From the NCBI GenBank assembly GCA_035610365.1, contig CM069432.1:182513027-182577026 (forward strand): a DNA stretch of 64,000 nt, read 5' to 3'. Below are positions 1 through 10,000 of this stretch, in pieces (positions within the stretch are counted from its first letter, which is position 1; each line of letters starts with the position of its first letter). The position numbers and the translations under genes were made by a program. The notes beneath the pieces were generated by a model. That model did no database searches. It had not been told where the DNA came from and saw only the letters and a program-made list of their open reading frames with translations. Origin of the DNA: Aquatica leii (Eukaryota > Arthropoda > Insecta > Coleoptera > Lampyridae).

Positions 1-935
1 AACCACTCAACAACCGACTTCATCTTTTTCCTCTGTACCCAAAAAACTCACGTGACTTCCTCCTCTCCTAAATATAATACTAACTTACCGGGAAATTTCA
101 TATCAGGTAAGCCAACTTTATTTCGGTTACACTTAAAATGTTCCTAGTATTTTTCAAAGTTTATATTTTTTTTTAAGTTATAACACAAAATGTATCTCGG
201 TGTGCGTCTTTATCTCGATTAATTTAATCAATGGTTCTTGTTTATTTCATTATAAGCCCACCCACAAACTTAAAAACAATCACAAAACGCATAAAATCCT
301 AATTCTAATAAAATATAATAAAAATACAAATACATTAGCATTGAACAAAATCGTATTAGCACGAATGTCCATTCTTTTTCATTTGGATAACTGTGCATTT
401 CATATTTTTTTTACAATTAAACACTTCGAAACAAAACAAAATTTAATTAAAACAAAAAAAAACTTCCTTTTCTTTTTATGACAATCTGAAAATCACTTAG
501 AGATATGGATTACTTTAACTATATTAAAATCAGTTATTTTACAATCAAACAGATTAATTAGATTGATTGAATGCCAGGTCTAGTTTGCTTTAAGTGATTA
601 TTCGCATTGTCCTGTATTGAATAAACAAATAAAACATGAAAATAAGAAAAAAAACTTATCTGCCTAATGTTGAGAAAGATTGATAGGCGTATTCATAATC
701 GTTACAATATATAGAACATTAGTGTATATTTTTATTTAAATTCTAGATTCACTGTAAATTAGTGTAATTAAACTTGAAAATTGAAAAAAAAAGGAAAGTA
801 ATTATTTATTCTAGGAGGATTGATAGTAAATGCCTAAATTGCCACCCATGTACTTCCTGACTATGATAAAGTCGAAGATGAAGTTCTTGTAAGACATAAT
901 CTCTCACTTTTTGATCAATATTTCTACACTCAAAC
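1..935. other. AT-rich DNA, no gene seen
   Basis: Open frames here are short and biased to Lys, Asn, Ile and Phe, as expected by chance in AT-rich DNA. I see no domain, RNA gene or repeat. Confidence 0.5.
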
Positions 936-939
936 CTTA

Positions 940-1425
940 TTTCTGTTTTCAGATCTTCAAGACCTCGTGGTTTCGGTCTGATACACGATTTATTTTAGTT
1001 ATTTTAGCTTTATCACTAAAGATCAGATAGTTACGAGAATCTGGTTAATTACTAATTTTGACATTCTTTCTCAAAATTGAAGTCTTCGAATACAATAATC
1101 TTGGTTTAGTTCCTGAACTGACGTCACTTTGCATGGATGTTATTTTTGGTTTTTGGTTTCTTTTTTTATTTAAAATACTTTGACCACAAACGTTACGGTT
1201 TGCTCCTACTCTTTTTGCTGATTAAATTGGATTATTTTTAATTTATAATAACAAATCAAGCTCATTATCAAAATCCATTTTGCTAACACAAGATTGAGTT
1301 ATTAAACAATTGGGATATTTCTCGTTATAAAAATGAATAACTTCACTTTGTGATGTTACATTTTCACCGTATCCAACTATCATTAATACCTCAATTCTTG
1401 ACATTTTTAACATACACTTCATTGT
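940..1425 (-). pseudogene. mariner-like (IS630/Tc1/mariner) transposase remnant
   Basis: Read on the minus strand, the segment near 1416 down to about 1260 resembles the N-terminal helix-turn-helix of insect mariner-like transposases (a pattern like MIVGYG, then NEKYPN, then TQSCVSK). About 1130-1073 gives a VQEL..D...RRLQF-like block, which in this family links the DNA-binding region to the catalytic core. About 1033-945 gives an FSDKA block matching the first catalytic Asp motif (FSDEA), followed by an NRVSDRN-like stretch. The blocks lie in different frames with stops between them and the C-terminal half is absent, so this is a dead fragment. Family assignment is from remembered motif order, not a database search. 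Confidence 0.55.
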
Positions 1426-1429
1426 AGAT

Positions 1430-4400
1430 ATATAATGTTGACATTTAAATAAAGTGAACCTGATGTCACTTTTATAAGTACAAAAATAATCAACCGACAC
1501 ATGTTACAATATACAATCTTTTACACCGTATGCTTACATTAATCATCATTTGTCATTTTTAACACGACTGCTTTATTATTTGTAATTATCCGATATAAGG
1601 GTATTTCTTAATTCAGAAAAAAACGTACGGAAACACAAAAACATCTTTATTGTATAATAAAAAAGATTGCTTTCATAATTACTTTACTACCAGCTACTAG
1701 ACTGAAAGCTAACTAGTGTTATAAAGATAGGCGATTTGTATTGTTGCAAAACCAACTGAAAATCGTTTTTACCACAGATACTTTATACAGTTGTAACCAC
1801 GGTTTCCAACTTTAAAGTCGTTTGTATTTTAATTTATGATTGTACATTTTTAATCGGAAACATGTCATACTTTTTCGTAGAGCACTGGAAATGTTTTTGT
1901 AGGACTCTGCAAAGCACATCTTGAGAAACACTGATCTAACGTATACAGAGAAAACAATTTAGTTTAAAGCGATTTTTTAAATAAATATTTACAATGGTAT
2001 TTTTTTATTAAGTGATGCATAAATTATTCTAAAAACCTACTCAGGTTCGTTGATGATTGGTTGCACTAAAAAAATTAAAAAAAATTATTTCTCGTGGAAC
2101 TATATTGATGTATAATCATACTATTATGTAAAAAAAATGTTGATTGATATGTTCTGGATAAAAATCAAACACATTTATAACCAAAAATTTGATAAGGCAA
2201 AGTTAAATGTTAACTTGAACGACGGTGTTCTTATCGATGCAGGTTATATTTATCTAACTAAATTTAGATCGTGCATTTGTAATAAGACAATGAACATTTC
2301 TTATTTAATAACAAGACCAAATACACGCTGTGTTGTAGAATATGCTCATGACCACTGTAGCATTAATAGCTTAGCATTAGGTATAATTATTGTAATTAAG
2401 GTCATCTAGAGTCTATTACGTCAAATTAACGTAAATGGAAATGGGCAATTACAGTTAGGCACGTTAAATTTCAGTTTACTATGCAATTATTCTCTTTCAT
2501 AATATTTTTCACAGTATGTTAAAAAACTATTTTAGTGTCTGAAATAGAAATTGTATACCATACAATTATAATAATTTTTTTATCGAAAAAAGTAAAAAAA
2601 TACTCTTCTTTTTATTATTGGGAAATGCAAAGTAAAATTTGATATTGCCGCTTTTGTTGTTTTTTATTGCTTTTCAATTTAGTAGTAAGTGTGTATACTA
2701 CCTTATATCAACTCTAAAATTTTAAAAACTTACAGAAAAATATAGCTTCTAAATTTTTTTATTTTGCACTTTTCATAAATTGAATTTATTTTTTCTAAAT
2801 AGCAAAATAGTTTTTGTTTCTGTTCGTGTATTAGATTTCGAAATAAGCAAATATTGGCTACTGTGTTCAGTTTTTATCGTTTTCTTTTTAAGTTACTTTT
2901 ATCTACTATCTTGTTTGTATTAAACAAAAAAAAACTGATAAATAGCAATTTTGTTTTTTACTTTCCAAAATATTCGATCTGTTAAAATTAACAGCGATTT
3001 TTTTGTGTATAAAAGTAAATACATACATTACGTACTGTCTTATAATATTCTCTAGTGAATAGTATCTACCGAGTTGCTACAAAAAGTGGAGTATATCAAT
3101 ATTAATCTTTAAAGTGCTGCATCGAATAATTTGTTTTGCAAATGATATCTAGAAATTCTCTTGAGGTTGCTATGTCATTTATATTCATAACGAGATACTG
3201 AAATTTCGTTTTGGCGGTTTATAAATACTCGAAGAAATCCAGTTTAATTCCAAACGAACGGTCGTTTTTTTGATTAGATAAAGCATTTTGTACTCACTAC
3301 TCTCTCAAGACTTCAATTATCTATAATAATTTATCCCTGTTGATGAGGAGATAATATTTGGTTAAGTTTATAAAGGTGTAATTTTATACTCGCCAGGTTC
3401 TCGAAAGTTTAAATGAAAATTCCCTCTTTATATTACCAAATGGAAATATGGTTTTTAATGAGAAGGCAAAATGGAATTTTAACTTTTAAGTTGAATTTAT
3501 TTCGTATATTTTGTTGTTTAAAGGTTTTAATAATGTCATAATCAATATTGAATTTGCTATAAAATTATTCAACTTCTTTGTGTCGTGTTTCGGTTCGATA
3601 AAATAAAGAGAAAACGGTAAAGATGAGAACGAATTGTCTAAACATTCAACTGGTAGCTGCTAATTATATAAACCTACATCGACCAATATTTGAATTGTTA
3701 CATTGCTTATTGACGATTTTAATTTTATTTTTATATAGTTTGGTTTTCTTGTGCTGGTGCAATATATAAAATAGAATTTGTATTTAAATGTAAAATTGAT
3801 AAAATAAACAAGACAAAATAAGGATTTGATACATTTTTAAATATTTGGAATAACTTATATGTAATTATATGTATTTGTATAAATTTTGTTATGTATTTTG
3901 TTAATTTATTGCTAAAAAATTTGAATAATTACATTGATTTTTAACAAATAAGTAATCTAACTACAAAAAAATAGTAATAGTAATAAATTTACATATTTTT
4001 TTTTAGAATTTTTAAGCCATTTCAAAAAGGTATGATAAAATTAAAAAAACTTGTATGATTTGGTTTTTGGAATGTGGAGCTGCAGTTTTTTGTTTCATAT
4101 TTTTTTAAATAATTTTGCAGAAAGCTATTTTTCTAGTCTATTAAAACCGCCGAACTTAGTATTTAAGCACAAAGTCTATTTTATTTTAAATTGTGAGATT
4201 TAATTGGACTGATGTGGATATAATAACAAGTGTTAATGTGTACCCTAAGAAAAAAGTTTATAATTAACAACATAGTTAACAAAATTTTTTGTTGGTAATG
4301 GAGAAATGAATATTTAGTACTGTTGACAGGCACCATATTTGAGTTTTACTATTATGCCAAACTCTTATTGATAATAGTTAACAACTATTAAATTTATATA

Positions 4401-4597
4401 AAATGGCGATTAAGTTAGAGTATTAGTTGGTTATAACTTACTACTACATATAATTGTTTATCTAAAAAAATGTTTTTTTATCTGTAGCTAAACGTGTATA
4501 AATCTTAATTGTAAAGTTTGTTACCATTTACGATATTTATTAATAGATTAAAAGTATTTTAGTGTACACACATGTGTACATAAGACACACAAAATGT
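1430..4597. other. AT-rich intergenic DNA
   Basis: Many poly-A and poly-T runs. The longest frame (2137-2409, plus, 90 codons) contains several Cys and His residues but matches no domain I can name. I see no RNA gene, array or inverted repeat worth annotating. Confidence 0.45.
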
Positions 4598-4601
4598 TTA
4601 T

Positions 4602-4938
4602 TATTGCAACGAGTTTAAAAACTAATTTATTTATAACGAATTATTGACACATAACTAATTAAATCTAACGTTATTGAACAAAAGCAATTACACAAATTTA
4701 TATATTACTATCACTCAGTTATATTTATGTCTAACACACGCGTTAATCACTTATTTATTTAAACACTCATCTTAATACCTCCGACTTCCAAAAACTGACC
4801 TATGATTCCTTTGAAGCGTTTTTATATATTTCTGTTATCTCTTTCGCGAATTTTCTACACCCTTTGGTAAAAGTTCTGGAAGTTGACAATAAGTTTTTGA
4901 ACGTTCTCGAAGTTGACAATAACTTCGCTAACGTTTCA
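4602..4938 (-). repeat. old solo LTR related to the 6549-13270 element, with TTAT duplication
   Basis: The 337-bp block begins TATTGC (TGTTGC in the full element), shares the adjoining AAAACTAATTTATTT-like tract, and ends with the same ACGTTTCA terminus. It is flanked by a perfect 4-bp duplication TTAT (4598-4601 and 4939-4942), the same duplication size as the solo LTR at 58068. There is no internal sequence, so it is an LTR-LTR recombination product. It is shorter and far more diverged than the other LTRs and therefore older. Strand follows the full-length element: transcription would run toward lower coordinates. Confidence 0.75.
4874..4911 (-). promoter_or_regulatory. heat-shock-element-like sites in the old solo LTR
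   Basis: Positions 4899-4911 read GAAcgTTCtcGAA, a perfect run of three alternating pentamer cores as bound by trimeric heat shock factor. TTCtgGAA at 4874-4881 is a second site. The two lie next to copies of a direct repeat, GAAGTTGACAATAA. The sites are in the U3 part of the LTR in the element's own orientation. Function is inferred from the motif only. Confidence 0.5.
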
Positions 4939-4942
4939 TTAT

Positions 4943-5638
4943 TTAGTTTTAGATTTATTTAAGTTGGAACCTATTGCAAGATCAAACCTACCATAAGATC
5001 AAACCAAATCAAAGGAGTTTGTGTCTCAATTTTTTTAAAAAAAGCTCTTAAAACCAACTGGATCTTCATATTAGATTTTTTTAAACAGAAGATTTGCTTT
5101 TCTATTATAATTGTTAATGTCTTTCAGTCAATAGTAACCTCAAGCAAGTTGATATCGCACATAATAATACTGATATGTTTAAAGTCATATTATTAGTATG
5201 CTTAATTATTTCACCTAATACTTCATAAAAATACCTAACCTCACAGAAAATTATATAATAATAGTGTTCAAAAGCCGGTCTTAGTCGAAAATTTCAGGGT
5301 ACGAAAGCAGTTTTAGTCTTAGTCAGTTTAAACGGATTTAAAGTATTAGGATCGGTTCAACCAAGAGTTAGCCAGATACAAAGTATTAAGTCGCAAATAA
5401 TTAATCGGATAAACGGTTCTATCAGGACTAGGCCGTGCAAGACAGGGTTTCTACCAAGAATGGGTCGCGGCAGAGACGGAAGTTTTCAGTTTTGACGGCG
5501 GTTTTTATTGTGTTTTGTTACGATTGAATGATCTTAGCCAGGAGAAAGTTGCGCGTTTTGAAGCGGTGGAAGATTTGCGTAATTAACGGACCTTACCTTT
5601 CCGTTACCGCTTGACTGATTTCGTTATTACTAGGAGTA
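4943..5638. other. intergenic, possibly the tail of a Penelope-like element
   Basis: From about 5265 the sequence is richer in G and C and contains repeated CTTAGTC/GGATT-like words. On the minus strand it directly follows the GIY-YIG-like fragment at 5640-5905, so it may be that element's 3' untranslated region. No coding frame is visible. Confidence 0.3.
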
Positions 5639-5639
5639 A

Positions 5640-5905
5640 GTGTTTGTGTCCTTTCTAAGAAGGTTGATCTTTGTCTTGGAGGATGTAATACTGGTAGCCA
5701 AGCTTTGCTGAGTTTTAAACCGTCTTCTCGGTTCATATTACATTTTTTCTGTTTCTACAGTTTCGCGGATTAGTCTGGGAAAGTAAAAAGTTCTAGTCAA
5801 CACTTTAGTTTGGTCAAAGTTTAGCGTGTGTTCTTGGTTCCACACGTGTTCTGCCACTGCTGATTTTGCAACTCGGCGGTATTTGCAGTCAGCCATATGT
5901 TCTTT
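5640..5905 (-). pseudogene. Penelope-like element C-terminus (GIY-YIG endonuclease region) fragment
   Basis: The minus strand reads RVKEH, then a Cys-containing stretch, then SAVAEHVWNQEHTLNFD, KVLTR and a RLIRETVE-like helix. This is the order seen at the end of Penelope-like reverse transcriptases and related GIY-YIG proteins, where the block follows the YIG-type motif. The upstream GIY-YIG catalytic strand and the reverse transcriptase cannot be read because the frame is broken above about 5905. A TAA follows the helix and a degraded frame continues to about 5640. Penelope-like origin is the best explanation; another GIY-YIG retroelement is possible. Confidence 0.5.
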
Positions 5906-6548
5906 TACTCTAACTTCAAAGTGTCATTTACTACTCTGAAAATGCAAGCTCCAATGACTTGCAAAATGTCAGTTTGTTTGGGTTCACGAACGACAATACG
6001 GCAAAGACCAAGTTCTACTTCTTGTTTTGGCTCTCAAGGAGAGACTAGGACCAAGCCTAAAAATTCTGGATGTTTAACTACGACGCGATCTAAGCCGAAA
6101 GTCGCTTATAATCATAAGCAAAATAACCGCGAAAGCTTGAGATTTTCTAAGTGAACTTAAACAATTAATGCTGTATTATTAGAACCAATAAAAAAATTTT
6201 TTTTTTCGAAGCTTTTTCGTATTATTTGACCATGTAGTGTGAATGACTTTTTGTGATTTCTATAATAATAAAAACAAAACAAGTTTAAAAATTAATTTAG
6301 TTGTTTTCAAATGTTTTTACAGTTAACAGCTTTTTTAAAAATGAAAACAGAGTTTTTCAATTAATAATTTGTATCTTCGGTTATAGAAGTATGTCTTGAA
6401 AATGTGAAAAAGTAAAGCTTAGCTGGTAATATATCACCTATTGTTTTTTGCATTAGTACACAATATTATGATGTTTTTTTAAAACATGATATTTATATGC
6501 ACCTGTCGGAGTTCATCAAAATTTTTTGTTTAAGGTTGCGTTTGTTCT
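5906..6548. other. intergenic between Penelope-like fragment and LTR element
   Basis: A plus-strand frame at 5897-6154 (85 codons) is opposite the decayed Penelope-like region and looks like a chance reading. The rest is AT-rich up to the LTR start at 6549. No other feature seen. Confidence 0.4.
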
Positions 6549-7000
6549 TGTTGCGAATTTATTTATTAAAAACTAATTTATTTAAAACGACTAAAACTAC
6601 GTTTACTTATTATAGAAATATGTATACTTTTAAATTAACCGAACTAATAAAATCTAATAATAATATTTAATAAAAACACTTACACTATAATTTATATCAC
6701 TTAAGATAAGATAACGTCCTCGGATTTCACACTTGTTTACACTAATTATCACATACACGATTACTCTCGATTTATTTATGTAGACACACACGTGCTAACG
6801 ATTTATTTTCACTTGATAATCTTCTTAATACAGCTGCATTCGCGTTTCGACAATAACTGACCTACGATTTCTTTCTTACGTATTTATAGACATCGGCGAA
6901 TCCTTCTCGAGCGTTCCTTACTTTTCGCTATATCTTCTAGAAACTAGATAACAGGTTCTAGAAGGCTCTTGCATTTGCAAGTAATTTCTCGGACGTTTCA
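6549..7000 (-). repeat. 3' LTR of the Ty3/gypsy-type element
   Basis: The 452-bp repeat runs from TGTTGCG to GTTTCA on the plus strand (TG...CA ends). It differs from the copy at 12819-13270 at three visible positions: one in ATGTAT/CACTT, one in GATTAC/TTCTC and one in ACAGG/CTTC. The last codons of pol are encoded inside it. Confidence 0.95.
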
Positions 7001-10000
7001 CTGCCCCCTTCTTAAGACTGTTCTGTCCCAGAACAGGAGACTGGATGCGACACCGGTAAAAGGGATCGTGGCGATAGCGGCAGCTTCCTCCATTCCGGCA
7101 ACTTCCTTGACCATAAAAGTAACAGTCAATGGACTTTTCCTGAACCAATACTCTCCTCGGTTGGTAACTACAGACCAACACTTGAATGCCTGTTCCTCTG
7201 AAGACGACCTCCAACATGTTTCGAACTGTCCTCCAATTCAGTCGATCTAAGCCACAACCAAGCTTGGGTACTGCCAATTTCTTAACATGATGGAACTCCA
7301 TTTGTCTCTTGAGACTCCATAATGTTCGCCATAGATCTTTGTATAACGGCTTGACACAAGAGTATTTCTTGGTGACCAAATAGAAAACGAAGCGTCCGTC
7401 ACCACTTAGTCCTAAAACTTTTCCGACTGCCGGTTGCTGTCTTCGTAATTCATCTAGCTGCCCAAACTTCTTTTTAAACACGACTGCAACCCCTTTGGAC
7501 ATGTCAAGGTCCTCGCTGACGCAATGTGCGATGGCGTAATCTTTTTGTGTCTGGAACAGGTCTTGTTGTGCCTCGGTGGTAACTCCGAACCTAGCTTTTC
7601 CAGAACCTCCGTATAAGTTCATAAACTTCTCGAACTCCATTTCTTCGATTGGATTCCTGGTTCTGCCACTTATTACTCTGGTTCGGACCTGAACTTGCGC
7701 ATTGTGGTTATCGCCAGCAAACGGGGCTAGACGATCGACGTGGACCACTTTTGGCTTGCCTCTGGGCGGTTTTCGGATGCGGTATATAACGTCGTTAATA
7801 CGCTGCACGACTTCATAGGGGCCTTCCCATTGCCTTTGCAGCTTCGGCGACAAACCACGTCTCCTTTGAGGGTTATACAACCAGACCATATCGCCAGGTT
7901 GAAACCCACCATTTTGTGCTTTGACGTCATATCTTGTTTTCATCCTGTCGCTGGCAATTTGTGTGTTTTTACGGACCTCTTCATGTACTTCGTCTAAGCT
8001 CTTGACCAGCTTGCTGACGTAATCTTCTCCAGCAACTTCTTCTTCCGGTCTTCGCCCAAATTGAAGATCGCATGGTAATCTTATCTCACGACCGAGCATG
8101 ACACAGGATGGTGTTTGGCCTGTGCTTTCGTGAACGGATGATCGGTATGCCATTAAGAAAAGGTGCAAGTACTGATCCGAGTCTCTTTGGTGTTCGGACA
8201 CTACCTTGGCTAAGTACTTGCCCATTGTTCGATTCATCCGTTCAACCATGCCGTCAGATTGAGGATGGAGAGGCGTTGTCCTAGTCTTCTTAATTCCTAA
8301 CAGTCGGCAAACTTCTTGAAATAGCCCAGACTCAAAATTGCGGCCTTGATCGGAGTGTAATTCCAAAGGAACTCCAAACCGGCAGAAAAATTCTTTTACC
8401 AATACGTCTGCGACTGTAGCTGCTTCCTGGTTGGGTATGGCGTAAGCCTCCGTCCATTTCGTGAAATAATCCATTGCCACCAGGATGTATTTATTTCCCG
8501 AATCGAATTCTGGGAACGGCCCTGCGATGTCAATCGCAACTCTTTCCAAAGGGCTTCCTACGTTGTATTGTTTCATGGGTGCTTTGCGCTTTCTTGCTGG
8601 ACCATTTCCTGATGCACAGACTGTGCATTTACGGCACCATTTCATGACGTCCTCTTTGCAGTTCATCCAGTAGAATCGTTCTCGCACTTTACCCAACGTC
8701 TTCTTAATGCCAAAGTGTCCTCCCGATGTCCCATCGTGGAGATGCTTCAACACTTCGGTCACCCTGCTCTTTGGCACTACCAGCTGTAGTCTGTTTCCCG
8801 TGCCCTCGGAACTTTCTAGGGATCGCTTAAGAAGACCGTCTTCTACTATCAAGGAGTCCCACTGCGCCCAGTACGCTTTGATATTTTTGCCCAAAGCACT
8901 CACTTCTTCCCAGGTTGGTAGTCGGCCGCTTTCTTTCCAGCCCAGGAGTAGTCTTATTTCCGGATCGTCTTCTTGTTCGCGACGTAACTGCTCAGGTTCC
9001 CACTCATCATCAACCATAGCAGTTCTCCGGAGGCATTCGACTTTTTCTTCCAGTCGCGAACAATGGCTGCAGTCCGCCGGACATGGTCTTCTGGATAAGG
9101 CATCAGCGTTCCGATGACTGCTTCCGGCACGGTGTTCTGTGTCATAGTCATACTCTTGCAGTCTCTCGATCCATCTTGCTACTTGTCCTTCTGGGTTACG
9201 GAACTGCAGTAGCCATTTTAAAGCGGCGTGGTCTGTTCTCAGTAAGAATTTTCGTCCATACAAATACTTGTAGAAATGTTCGATGGACTTAACGACTGCT
9301 AACAGCTCCCTCCTAGTCACGCAATAATTCCTTTCTGGCCTAGACAAAACCTTGCTAAAGTACGCGATTACCTTTTCTTGTCCATCTTGAACTTGCGAAA
9401 GGACCGCGCCTATGGCCAGATTGCTTGCGTCAGTATCCAAAACAAACTTTCCATCTTCTCTTGGATAACTCAAAATCGGCGAAGTGACTAGGGCTTGTTT
9501 TAGTTGATTAAAAGAACTTTCGCAGTCTTCATTCCATCTAAATTCTGCTTTTTCTTCGGTTAATTTTGTCAATGGTTTGGCAATGTTGGCAAATCCGGGT
9601 ACAAATCTTCTATAATAAGTGCACAACCCAAGGAAACTTCGGACCTGATGTTTGTCGATTGGTCTTGGCCATGCTTGCACTGCTCGGATTTTGTCTGGGT
9701 CAGCCCTCACTCCATTTCTAGATACGACGTGGCCAAGGTATTGGACTTCCTTCTTAAATACGTGACACTTCTTTGGGCTCAGTTTAAGGTTAGCCCCACT
9801 TAATCGCTGGAACACTTCCTTCAAGTTGTTTAAGTGTTCTTCAAACGACCTTCCAACCACGATCACGTCGTCCAGGTAAACCAAGCACGTCTTCCAAGAC
9901 AATCCGCGCAAGATGGTCTCCATCAAACGCTCGAACGTTGCAGGAACGTTACACAGGCCGAAGGGCATTACAGTGAACTGCCACAAACCAGTTCCGATCG

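Noticed and set aside
200..481. 93-codon plus-strand frame near the window start
   Set aside because: Lys/Asn/Phe-rich chance frame in AT-rich DNA.
2137..2409. FLYWCH/MULE-type zinc finger in a 90-codon frame
   Set aside because: Cys and His residues are present but their spacing does not fit either family convincingly.
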